Shown here one piece after another: positions 1 to 6,154 of a stretch of 8,494 nt of DNA. Each line of letters opens with the position of its first letter. Within the stretch, counting starts at the first letter, position 1. This stretch comes from Microcaldota archaeon (GTDB taxonomy: Archaea; Micrarchaeota; Micrarchaeia; Anstonellales; J096): NCBI GenBank assembly GCA_026396375.1, contig JAPLWW010000049.1:1-8494 (forward strand), in the 5' to 3' direction. The translations under genes were made by a program, and so were the position numbers. Below the pieces are notes generated by a model. The model made no database searches and was not told the origin of the DNA. It saw nothing but the letters and a program-made list of their open reading frames with translations.

Positions 1-123
1 GAAAAAGGAGCAGATATACATGCAAAGGACAAAAATGGTTATACCGCGCTCAAATATGCCTCTTATAGTAAAAACACCGAATTGATCAGGCTTCTAGAAT
101 ATATAGGTGTCAGATATGGGTAA
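1..123 (+). CDS. Ankyrin-repeat protein, C-terminal fragment (5' end outside window)
   Basis: Reading from base 1 in frame 1 gives 40 residues and a TAA stop at 121-123. The start, EKGADIHAKDKNGYTALKYA, is a textbook ankyrin-repeat segment: a GADI-A turn, then D-x-x-G-x-T-A-L leading into the first helix. A second helix (ELIRLLEYIG) follows and the protein ends. Ankyrin repeats are protein-protein interaction modules; the partner cannot be told from this fragment. It lacks the FREC tail found on the two complete ankyrin proteins further along, so it may be a more distant paralogue. The upstream part and the promoter lie outside the window. Confidence 0.85.
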   Translation, partial: EKGADIHAKDKNGYTALKYASYSKNTELIRLLEYIGVRYG

Positions 124-159
124 TCTGCTGGCTATTGGCATGTTTTTCGGGTTAACTGG

Positions 160-219
160 CCAAAGGAAGCAATCTTATTTTTAAACATTTCTTCACACAA
201 TAAATGCATGGCTCAAAAA
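160..219 (+). repeat. Duplicated promoter block, copy 1
   Basis: Bases 160-210 match 482-532 at a constant offset of 322 with only four mismatches (162, 194, 206, 207). Weaker similarity continues for about 9 bases into the coding sequence. The block covers the TATA box and start codon of the gene at 208. The similarity stops abruptly on the 5' side, so this is a local duplication rather than general composition. Confidence 0.85.
178..185 (+). promoter_or_regulatory. TATA box for gene at 208
   Basis: TTTTTAAA centred about 27 nt before the ATG. Archaeal TBP sites lie roughly 25-30 nt before the transcription start, so the mRNA would begin at or next to the ATG (leaderless). There is no Shine-Dalgarno sequence. 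Confidence 0.65.
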
Positions 220-444
220 TTAAAGAAATTGACTGAATCGAAAGCTGCTGAAGGCATAAAAGCCAAAAAGCTTAGATTTGATAAGCTGGATATGGAAAGA
301 GTGCAATTAGATCCTGATAGGCAGGATGAGCTCAATAATAGATTGGCAGATGCCTTGGTAAAAGGCAAAAAACAGAGGGAAATTAAAAGGCTGCTGAAGG
401 CAGGCGCAGACATGAAGGCCATCACGTTGAGATATATCCGCTAA
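208..444 (+). CDS. Small protein resembling a truncated ankyrin-repeat paralogue
   Basis: A 78-residue, lysine-rich protein. Its second half (LDPDRQDELNNRLADALVKG, then an REIKRLLKAGADMKAI segment) parallels the N-terminal cap of the ankyrin proteins at 5450 and 6155. Those have an E-K-Q-x-x-[IL]-N-D helix, then an A-x-R-L-L-K-x-G-A-D turn opening the first repeat. Here the protein stops just after that turn, so no complete repeat is present. The sequence after the stop does not continue an ankyrin frame in an obvious way. It could be a decayed 5' remnant of a larger gene or a functional mini-protein. The ATG at 208 is supported by a TTTTTAAA box at the usual distance. The promoter is nearly identical to that of the next gene. 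Confidence 0.6.
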   Translation: MAQKLKKLTESKAAEGIKAKKLRFDKLDMERVQLDPDRQDELNNRLADALVKGKKQREIKRLLKAGADMKAITLRYIR

Positions 445-481
445 AAACTCTTTGTTGTTAACAGCTTTGGTTGCGCAAGCT

Positions 482-541
482 CCGAAGGAAGCAATCTTAT
501 TTTTAAACATTTCTTAACACAATAAATATATGGTCCAAGAA
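482..541 (+). repeat. Duplicated promoter block, copy 2
   Basis: Second copy of the block at 160, covering the TATA box and start codon of the gene at 530. Spacing between box and ATG is preserved exactly. The first codons after the ATG are also similar (M-A-Q-K versus M-V-Q-E). Confidence 0.85.
500..507 (+). promoter_or_regulatory. TATA box for gene at 530
   Basis: TTTTTAAA centred about 27 nt upstream of the ATG, part of the duplicated block. It predicts a leaderless transcript. Confidence 0.65.
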
Positions 542-796
542 ACAGCAAAGGAAGTGGAGAAAAAGCCTGGCGCAATCCCTGCAAAAGGACTGGACAGGTT
601 CAAGGATGCCGAGCCTGCAAAGAAGCCTGCATTGGCAGGGGATAGGCTGGCGCAGATAGAAGATCTTTTTGTTGACCTGATGAAAAACAAGAGGACTGGC
701 AAACTGGTTGAAGAGATGGCAAAGCTGGAAAAGGAAGGCATTGCCATAGCGCCGATAATGCAGAATGTGGCAAAGAAAATGGGATGGGTACGCTAG
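530..796 (+). CDS. Small hypothetical protein, 88 aa
   Basis: I do not recognise this family. The first ~38 residues are rich in Lys, Ala, Pro and Glu and probably disordered. Residues ~39-88 look helical: an amphipathic segment RLAQIEDLFVDLMKNKRTGK, then KLVEEMAKLEKEG and a hydrophobic C-terminus ending in KKMGWVR. There is no signal peptide, membrane segment or metal motif. The helical half has a faint helix-turn-helix rhythm like the ankyrin cap of the preceding gene (helix, basic loop, helix, G-x-x-I), but similarity is too weak to claim homology. It shares its promoter block with the preceding gene and lies 75 bp before rad50, which has its own box. Start chosen from the TATA spacing. 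Confidence 0.6.
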   Translation: MVQETAKEVEKKPGAIPAKGLDRFKDAEPAKKPALAGDRLAQIEDLFVDLMKNKRTGKLVEEMAKLEKEGIAIAPIMQNVAKKMGWVR

Positions 797-840
797 GATA
801 TGCTGAATGGATTGGCAATCCTTGGGATGTTCCACTCATC

Positions 841-847
841 TTTTTAA
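841..847 (+). promoter_or_regulatory. TATA box for rad50
   Basis: TTTTTAA centred about 28 nt upstream of the ATG at 872, in the 75-bp gap after the preceding stop. No ribosome-binding site is seen, consistent with a leaderless message. Confidence 0.6.
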
Positions 848-871
848 TCCGTTAAGCTTAATTGAATCTCA

Positions 872-3154
872 ATGCTCAAGAAACTGAGGCTCAGGAACTG
901 GACTTCGCATAAGGCTAGCGAAATCCAGCTCGGAAAGGGGGCCAACATCTTATTGGGCGTCATGGGCTCTGGGAAATCCAGCGTGCTTGAGGCGATATCG
1001 TTCGCGCTCTTTGGAAGCATACCCGAGGGAAGCAGGAGAAAGGCAAAGCTTTCCGACTTGATTAGGTTCGGCGAGGAAAACGCCGAAGTTGAGCTTGGGC
1101 TGGATATTTCAGGAACTGACTACAAGATAATAAGGAAGATCAACAGGAAGGAAAGCTCAGAAGCCTATCTTTACAGGGGAAACCTTCTTCTTGCCCAGAC
1201 TCCTGCGATGGTCAACAAGCACATCGAAAAGCTGCTGGGATTGAACTACGGGCTTTTCTCGGAGATAATATACTCTGCGCAGAACAAGATAGACTCTTTC
1301 ATCAACCTGCCCCCAAAAGGCAGGAAGGAGATGATAGACGAGATAATAGGGCTCAACAGGATACTGAAGGTTGAGGAGAACTCGACAAAACTGCTCAACA
1401 GGCTGAGGATGATCTCAAAGGAGATCGCTGTATTGGTGCCCTCTGAAAAGGAGATTGGGGAAAAGGGCAGTGAGCTTGGGAAAATAAAGGAGACAATTGA
1501 AAGGAAAGAGATCGAGAAAAAGGAAATTGAGAAGATTTTTGAAAAAACCGAGAAAAGCCTTGCTGAATCCAAGGAGGAATATTCCGGGATCTTGGAAAAA
1601 AGGAAAGCCCATCTTGTGCTTTCAGGAAAATCAAGCTCATTGAAAGGGAGGATTGAGGCGCTGAGAGGCTCCCTCAGGAAAGAACTTGACGAAAGGATGG
1701 AAAATAAAATAGCCTTTGAAATGGAAGGGATGAAAAAGGAAAAGGAAATTCTAAAGACAGGGGAAAATGAGATCTCCAAGGAAATGAATGCCCTGAGGGA
1801 AGAGATAACAAGATCAGTAATGATAAAGGAAAGGAAGGCAAAGGCAATCGAGGATTTTGAAAGGATCAAGAATATGATGTCAAAGGTAAGAAGCGCGAGG
1901 GAAATAGGAGAAAGCATTTTGAAGCTGGAAAAGGAGATTGAGGCATCCAAGGAAAGATTGGGGATGCTGAAATCCGAATTGGAAGCTGCATCAAAGGGAA
2001 TGAAGGAGATCGGAAGCGCAGGCTCAAAATGCCCTGTATGCATGGCTCCGCTTGAAACCCATAAGAAGGAGGAGATAGAGAACCACTGGAAAGAGGCAAG
2101 CCAGAGAATAAGGAAGGAAATCCTGGAGCAGGAAGGGATGCTGAGAAAAAACAGCGAGGAAAGGATAAAAACATTTGAGCTTCTGAAGAAGGTGGAATTC
2201 TACAGCAACAAGATGGAAACCTATGAGGCCCAGATAAGGGAGCTTAAGGAAATCGACATTGAAAAAACAAAAGTCCTTTTGGCTGAAAAGGAGAAGACGG
2301 AAAACGAAATCAGGAAGGAAACGATGGAAAAGGTAAGGATAATCTCAAACATGGAAAATGAAATGAAGGAGACAAGGAAAAACATTGCAATAGGAAAGGA
2401 GATGGAGGAATCGGAGAAGGAGATTGAAGTTATAGACAGAAAGATAAAAGAGCTTGGATATTCAGATGAAAGATATAAAATGATAGAAGAGGAATACAGG
2501 AAATATGGCAACGAGATAGAAAGGCAGAAAGGGCTTCTGGAAAAGACAGTTTCGGAAATAAAAATAAACGCAATGATGAGGAAGGAGCTTGAGTCATTGA
2601 TGGAAAGGCTAAGATCCTATAAAGAAAGGCAGGAAAGGACGGAGAAGCTGATAGGGGAGATCTCGGTGTTCAGGGAAACCCTGAACCAGATGCAGCTTGT
2701 CCTAAGGAACAGTATCATCGGGGACATCAACGCTGGGATAAATGAGATCTGGACCTACGCATATCCCTACAACGACTATGACAAGATCAGGATAATAGGG
2801 GACAAGGAATCATACAATTTCGAGGTTTTCGCAAACGGCGAGTGGAAAGACATTTCAACGATAGCAAGCGGAGGGGAAAAGACGATGTTCGCCATAGCCC
2901 TGAGGATAACCTTGGCGATGGTGCTTGCGCCCCAATTGAGCTGGGTGATATTGGACGAGCCCACGCACAACCTTGACGAAAACGGGATAGAGAAACTGAA
3001 CAGCCTGATGGAGGAAAGGCTTCCAGAGATAATAGACCAGTTCATAATAGTAACCCATGACAGCAAGATAGCGTCAATGGAAAAGGGAAATCTGTTCAAC
3101 TTTTACAGGGAAAAGAGCGGGAATGACGCGACCTCAGTGGAAAAAGTCAGATAG
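872..3154 (+). CDS. rad50: DNA double-strand break repair ATPase Rad50
   Basis: Rad50 is the SMC-like ATPase of the Mre11-Rad50 complex, which tethers and processes DNA ends. All hallmarks are visible in the 760 residues. Walker A is GVMGSGKS (29-36). The Q-loop is Gln137 in YSAQNKID. Long Glu/Lys-rich coiled coils run at about 180-380 and 395-610. The zinc hook is CPVC (Cys387 and Cys390) at the apex between them. The signature motif is ASGGEK (665-670), Walker B plus D-loop is WVILDEPTHNLDENG (from 691), and the switch histidine is His729 in IIVTHD. The signature has Ala where Leu is most usual. The length is on the short side for the family (Pyrococcus about 880), reflecting a shorter coiled coil. 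No mre11, herA or nurA lies in the window. The 3' end overlaps the convergent polymerase gene by 21 bp. Confidence 0.96.
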   Translation: MLKKLRLRNWTSHKASEIQLGKGANILLGVMGSGKSSVLEAISFALFGSIPEGSRRKAKLSDLIRFGEENAEVELGLDISGTDYKIIRKINRKESSEAYLYRGNLLLAQTPAMVNKHIEKLLGLNYGLFSEIIYSAQNKIDSFINLPPKGRKEMIDEIIGLNRILKVEENSTKLLNRLRMISKEIAVLVPSEKEIGEKGSELGKIKETIERKEIEKKEIEKIFEKTEKSLAESKEEYSGILEKRKAHLVLSGKSSSLKGRIEALRGSLRKELDERMENKIAFEMEGMKKEKEILKTGENEISKEMNALREEITRSVMIKERKAKAIEDFERIKNMMSKVRSAREIGESILKLEKEIEASKERLGMLKSELEAASKGMKEIGSAGSKCPVCMAPLETHKKEEIENHWKEASQRIRKEILEQEGMLRKNSEERIKTFELLKKVEFYSNKMETYEAQIRELKEIDIEKTKVLLAEKEKTENEIRKETMEKVRIISNMENEMKETRKNIAIGKEMEESEKEIEVIDRKIKELGYSDERYKMIEEEYRKYGNEIERQKGLLEKTVSEIKINAMMRKELESLMERLRSYKERQERTEKLIGEISVFRETLNQMQLVLRNSIIGDINAGINEIWTYAYPYNDYDKIRIIGDKESYNFEVFANGEWKDISTIASGGEKTMFAIALRITLAMVLAPQLSWVILDEPTHNLDENGIEKLNSLMEERLPEIIDQFIIVTHDSKIASMEKGNLFNFYREKSGNDATSVEKVR

Positions 3155-3505
3155 CGCGGACTGCTTCCCTGCGTTCGCCAATATGCTTTCGTTTACCCCC
3201 AATTCCTTCAGTATCTTCATGACTGAAGGGAGTATCTGATGCTCTATGTAATATTCGGGATCGTAGTTCTTGGCCATCTCCAGAGGCTCTGCCTTCTCCG
3301 AGATTGTCCTTCCGTTCTTGGTAATGACATAGCTGATCATGCTTCCCATTCCGAGCTTAACCCCTGTATTCATGAGCTTCTTTGCAGCCCCAAGCTCAGG
3401 GCTTTTTACCTCGTAATCCCGGATCTCCTTGTTGAGCTGGGTGTAGATGACGAGCTCTTCAAGCGGAACCGTGCCTGTCCTCAATTTTTTGATGATTGCA
3501 TTCAC
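3134..3505 (-). CDS. polB: Family-B DNA polymerase, C-terminal (thumb) fragment with PIP box
   Basis: A 123-residue open frame beginning at a GTG that overlaps the TGA of the larger polymerase piece (GTGA). It matches the end of archaeal PolB: the NAIIKKL helix, VPLEELVIYTQLNKEIRDYE, GAAKKLMNTGVKLGMGSMISY and the YDPEYYIEHQILPSVMKIL block. It ends in QSALSDFF (Gln115, Leu118, Phe121, Phe122), a canonical PCNA-interacting Q-x-x-L-x-x-F-F motif. Polymerase homology continues upstream of the GTG in the same frame (GEKAVNFV, about 3526-3505), inside the larger gene. The GTG is therefore probably not a genuine start, and the fragment was once joined to the large piece. No TTTTAA box lies at the expected distance from this GTG. 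It may be untranslated, or translated by coupling to the gene before it. Confidence 0.85.
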   Translation of the reverse strand: MNAIIKKLRTGTVPLEELVIYTQLNKEIRDYEVKSPELGAAKKLMNTGVKLGMGSMISYVITKNGRTISEKAEPLEMAKNYDPEYYIEHQILPSVMKILKELGVNESILANAGKQSALSDFFH

Positions 3506-5373
3506 GAAATTGACTGCCTTTTCGCCTCCTTGCCCTTCTTTGTTACGAAAACCCCTCTTGTGTAGAAATCCTCCAGCTCCAGCTTCATGTCTCCAGGGAG
3601 GTTCCTGTTCATGCCTTCCATGAAATTGATGACGTCCTTCTCGGTCTTCTTGTTCATCAATATGAAAAGGGAATCAGTGTCCATGTAAAGCACGTCAAAG
3701 CCCTGCTTCTCTGCCTCTGCCTCTGCCTGCTTAATGTGGGACCTTCCCCATGCAGTCACGCTTGAGGCGCATTCCCTGGAATACCACCTGCTTTTGGGAT
3801 ATCCGAGGTAGCCGTAAAAGGAATTGGCCAATATCTTCAGGGCCTGGCTCCTTGCGCTAAGCCTTGTATATTCCTCTGAATCATGGTCAACCGTCTTTAT
3901 CTGGTCCTTTATCTTCCCCCTCCTTTCGATGATCTCCTTGAGAACAGAGGGAATAAGGCCCTTGTTTTTCTTTGAGAATTTTACATTCATCGGGGAAAGA
4001 TGGGAATTTTCATCCTCGGTTATTGTGTAGGGATCGATGTTGTATGAGGTTATTATCGAGGGATATAATCCTCGAAAGTCAAGGACCGCGATGTTGTTGT
4101 ATATGCCCGGCTCAGGAAGCTTGACATATGCGCCCTCTATGGGATTCGCCAATCTTTTCTCAACCTCGGAATCATTGGGCTTCTTGGGAACAACGATGTT
4201 GCTCTTTGCTGCATAGAACATAAGCATGTTCTCTACAAACTGGCCTGTTGTGCTCAATGAGGAGTCAAACAATGAAGTCCTTGACAGCTTTGAAAGCTCG
4301 ATTTCCAAAGGCAATAGCGCCATTCCAAGCTCATAGGTTGATTTTGAGTCCATGATAGAATATTCTATGAGGGTTTGTAGCTGCTCGGGCTGGTTCCACA
4401 TCTCCCAGATGTTCATCCTGTTGACCATCAGCTTTTCCTTTCCCAGGACTGCCTTGTAAACGTCGTAAAGCGTGAACTTGTCAGCGTCAAAAACGCCTAT
4501 CCTCCCGAATAATTTGGCTATGGGATAAAGGTCAAGATGAACCCTTCCCTCAATGTCAAACCCCTTGGTGTTTCCCTTGCTTATCTTTCTCATCTTTCCC
4601 CTGTCCCTTGAAAGGGTTATCCTTTTCATTTTCAGGGCGGCTGCGCGCTCAAGAAGATAAGGAATATCAAAGACAGAGGTGTTGTACCCGAAAATGACAT
4701 CAGGGTCTTTGAGCTCAACTGATTCCATGAATCTCGATATAAGGGCCTCCTCAGAGGAAACCTTTATGACATCAGGGTCCTTTCCCTTTGTGGTTATGAC
4801 CTTCGCCTCGTTCTCGTCGGCAAAGCTGATCATGATGATGGGGTCCTTCCTTGAGTTGGGCATCATCTCTGGATTGTAAACTTCCATGTCGAATGCCATG
4901 CTCTTTAGATTTAAGCTGGGATTTTCGTCTATAAGCTTTAGGCTTTTCAATTCCTCTTCCTCGACATCTATCTCTACCTCTGAAAAGGGGATCAATTGGA
5001 AGTCCATGATGACCCTTTTGTTGTAGGGGATGTCATACTCATAGCAAGTTGCATTGGAAAATTTCCTTATGTAGTCCTTCAGCTTTGGGACGTCGCTGGG
5101 AAAATGGCAGTATACCTTGAAAAGCTTTTTCTCCACCTTTTCCTCCTTCTCTATCTCCTCTATCCTTTTTGCCTTTATCGCGTTCCCTTCCTCGTCCATG
5201 ACCTTCGCTGCCAAAAGCTCTTCCTTTCCGATGTTTTCTGCAAAGAAATAGGGGTCATACCTGAACTGGACAACATGGCTCCTGCTGTCTTCCTTAAGAT
5301 AGAGGACGGCATAGGTCTGGCTCTCCTTTATGCTGTTGCCCACATCGGTCAGGATTCCTCGCTTGACGACCAT
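3502..5373 (-). CDS. polB: Family-B DNA polymerase, N-terminal exonuclease and polymerase part, truncated
   Basis: A template-directed DNA polymerase with 3'-5' proofreading. The 623 residues contain an N-terminal domain (1-130) and the exonuclease motifs: Exo I FDMEVYN (Asp162, Glu164), Exo II YNTSVFD (Asn231, Asp236) and Exo III YSIMD (Tyr338, Asp342). The polymerase motifs are A, DFRGLYPSI (Asp432), B, KILANSFYGY (Lys513 to Tyr520), and C, YMDTDS (Asp565, Asp567). All catalytic residues are present. Homology ends at VTKK (610-613), the start of the KKRY motif, followed by ten unrelated residues and a TGA. Archaeal PolB is normally about 780 residues; the thumb lies in the adjacent open frame, but roughly 43 residues between are missing. 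Rad50 converges from the other side and an ankyrin gene diverges. The start is supported by a TATA box. Processive activity is doubtful without an intact thumb. Confidence 0.93.
   Translation of the reverse strand: MVVKRGILTDVGNSIKESQTYAVLYLKEDSRSHVVQFRYDPYFFAENIGKEELLAAKVMDEEGNAIKAKRIEEIEKEEKVEKKLFKVYCHFPSDVPKLKDYIRKFSNATCYEYDIPYNKRVIMDFQLIPFSEVEIDVEEEELKSLKLIDENPSLNLKSMAFDMEVYNPEMMPNSRKDPIIMISFADENEAKVITTKGKDPDVIKVSSEEALISRFMESVELKDPDVIFGYNTSVFDIPYLLERAAALKMKRITLSRDRGKMRKISKGNTKGFDIEGRVHLDLYPIAKLFGRIGVFDADKFTLYDVYKAVLGKEKLMVNRMNIWEMWNQPEQLQTLIEYSIMDSKSTYELGMALLPLEIELSKLSRTSLFDSSLSTTGQFVENMLMFYAAKSNIVVPKKPNDSEVEKRLANPIEGAYVKLPEPGIYNNIAVLDFRGLYPSIITSYNIDPYTITEDENSHLSPMNVKFSKKNKGLIPSVLKEIIERRGKIKDQIKTVDHDSEEYTRLSARSQALKILANSFYGYLGYPKSRWYSRECASSVTAWGRSHIKQAEAEAEKQGFDVLYMDTDSLFILMNKKTEKDVINFMEGMNRNLPGDMKLELEDFYTRGVFVTKKGKEAKRQSIS
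3503..3543 (-). other. Deletion/frameshift junction inside polB
   Basis: On the - strand the large piece reads V-T-K-K (ACA AAG AAG) to base 3535. The thumb frame, shifted by one base, reads K-E-G-Q-G-G-E-K-A-V-N-F-V over 3541-3503. Both share AAAGAAG at 3541-3535. In Pyrococcus PolB, recalled from memory, the matching points are about 43 residues apart and enclose RYA and the RRDW block. This is the expected footprint of a deletion between two short AAAGAAG-like sites. Confidence 0.65.
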
Positions 5374-5395
5374 CTGAATAGTATCTCACGGGAGG

Positions 5396-5402
5396 TTTAA
5401 AA
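5396..5402 (-). promoter_or_regulatory. TATA box for polB
   Basis: Reads TTTTAAA on the - strand, centred about 27 nt before the ATG (5373-5371). It lies in the 76-bp region divergent with the ankyrin gene and predicts a leaderless message. Confidence 0.6.
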
Positions 5403-5419
5403 CGGTTGCGCAGGCAGGA

Positions 5420-5425
5420 TTTTAA
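5420..5425 (+). promoter_or_regulatory. TATA box for ankyrin gene at 5450
   Basis: TTTTAA centred about 28 nt before the ATG at 5450. This spacing favours ATG 5450 over the in-frame TTG at 5432. It is back to back with the polB box, with about 20 bp between them. Confidence 0.6.
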
Positions 5426-5449
5426 GCTGTTTTGCCCATTGATGGAGCC

Positions 5450-6121
5450 ATGAGGCAGATTGGCAGGAAGATCAAGGCTAAGAAAAATGAGATGCGGCCA
5501 GAATTATCCATGAAAAAGCTGCCAACCGAGAAAAGAGCATTTATCTCTGAAAAACAGAAATGGCTGAATGACATGCTTCTGGACGCCGCTGAAAAAAACA
5601 TGCTGAAAAGGGCTGAAAGGCTGCTGAAGATCGGGGCAGACGTGAATGCAAAAAATAAAGATGGATGGACTCCTCTTATGGAAGCTGCATGGGAAAACCA
5701 TGCGGAAATGTGCTCATTGCTGATTGAGAATGGCGCGAATATTGGGGCAACCAATGAAAAAGGAGGGGATGCGTTCGGCAATGCTGCGTTTAACGGATCC
5801 ACTGAAGTTTGCGAACTGCTGATCGAGAAAGGCGCAGATGTGAATTCAAAAGGCAAAGGGATTTTCATGGGCTGGACTGCGCTCATGCACGCCGCTCAAA
5901 ACGGGAAATCAAAAACATGCAGGTTGCTGATCGAGAAAGGCGCAGACCTGGATGAGATGAATGAGGCCGGAAATTTTAAGGGCAGGGCAATTGATCATGC
6001 CGAAAAGTGGCAGAAGTTCAAGACTGCTGAATTCTTGGAAAGGATGGAATCAGTCCAAAAACTGACAGGAAAGGAATCCCTTGGGGAATTTGTTTCCAGC
6101 TTTAGGGAATGCACCCAATAA
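5450..6121 (+). CDS. Ankyrin-repeat protein with basic N-terminal tail and FREC C-terminus
   Basis: The protein has 223 residues. A basic tail (1-30, starting MRQIGRKIKAKK) leads into about five ankyrin repeats. The capping repeat is at 37-68 (A-x-R-L-L-K-I-G-A-D-V-N-A). Full repeats follow at ~70-103 (DGWTPLMEAA), ~104-136 and ~139-172 (GWTALMHAAQNG), with a weak last unit at ~176-200. The end is GEFVSSFRECTQ. There is no signal peptide or membrane segment, so it is probably a soluble cytoplasmic scaffold; the partner is unknown. The next gene is a shorter paralogue with the same tails. The ATG at 5450 is preferred to a TTG at 5432 because its N-terminus aligns with the paralogue and the TATA spacing fits. 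Two repeats share a perfect 22-bp stretch. Confidence 0.88.
   Translation: MRQIGRKIKAKKNEMRPELSMKKLPTEKRAFISEKQKWLNDMLLDAAEKNMLKRAERLLKIGADVNAKNKDGWTPLMEAAWENHAEMCSLLIENGANIGATNEKGGDAFGNAAFNGSTEVCELLIEKGADVNSKGKGIFMGWTALMHAAQNGKSKTCRLLIEKGADLDEMNEAGNFKGRAIDHAEKWQKFKTAEFLERMESVQKLTGKESLGEFVSSFRECTQ
5817..5946 (+). repeat. Internal 108-bp-period repeat in ankyrin gene
   Basis: A 22-bp sequence encoding L-L-I-E-K-G-A-D occurs identically at 5817-5838 and 5925-5946, 108 bp (36 codons) apart. That is one ankyrin unit plus three extra residues. Identity at the DNA level, including third positions, suggests recent unit duplication or gene conversion. Confidence 0.6.
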
Positions 6122-6123
6122 AG

Positions 6124-6129
6124 TTTTAA
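6124..6129 (+). promoter_or_regulatory. TATA box for ankyrin gene at 6155
   Basis: TTTTAA beginning 3 bases after the previous gene's stop codon and centred about 28-29 nt before ATG 6155. The two tandem ankyrin genes therefore appear separately promoted. Confidence 0.5.
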
Positions 6130-6136
6130 CCTCTTT

Positions 6137-6151
6137 TATATTAAAAATATA
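6137..6151 (+). promoter_or_regulatory. AT-only inverted repeat, possible operator or initiator
   Basis: TATATT-AAA-AATATA, a perfect 6-bp inverted repeat with a 3-bp centre. It sits between the TATA box and the start codon of the gene at 6155, where an archaeal repressor could block transcription initiation. AT-rich composition makes chance plausible. Confidence 0.25.
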
Positions 6152-6154
6152 GAT

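Noticed and set aside
471..478. TTGCGCAA palindrome
   Set aside because: An 8-bp palindrome seen once in full (partial match near 5405); too short to support an operator.
1246..2043. 265-codon open frame antisense to rad50
   Set aside because: It lies opposite the Lys/Glu-rich coiled coil and translates to Ser/Phe/Leu-rich sequence, the usual mirror artefact. No promoter box was noted for it.
3502..3543. Programmed -1 ribosomal frameshift joining the two PolB pieces
   Set aside because: The shift direction fits -1, but the zero-frame site G-AAA-AGG is a poor slippery heptamer, and the joined product would still lack about 43 thumb residues.
3709..3730. CTGCCT-type microrepeat in polB
   Set aside because: It encodes an Ala/Glu run in a helix before motif C, three short units only; ordinary coding low complexity.
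3134..5373. Natural split polymerase or split intein as in Nanoarchaeum
   Set aside because: As I recall, the Nanoarchaeum split lies at the motif C region. Here motif C is intact, the break is later, no intein motifs are present, and homology continues upstream of the second start.
4996..5400. 134-codon + strand frame opposite the polB N-terminus
   Set aside because: The polymerase frame is certain here and the antisense product has no features.
5432..5449. Upstream TTG start for the ankyrin gene
   Set aside because: The N-terminus from ATG 5450 aligns with the paralogue's first residue, and the TATA box is correctly spaced for 5450.
5422..5886. 154-codon open frame antisense to the ankyrin gene
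   Set aside because: It is a shadow of a strongly supported ankyrin frame, Ser/Phe-rich with no recognisable domain.
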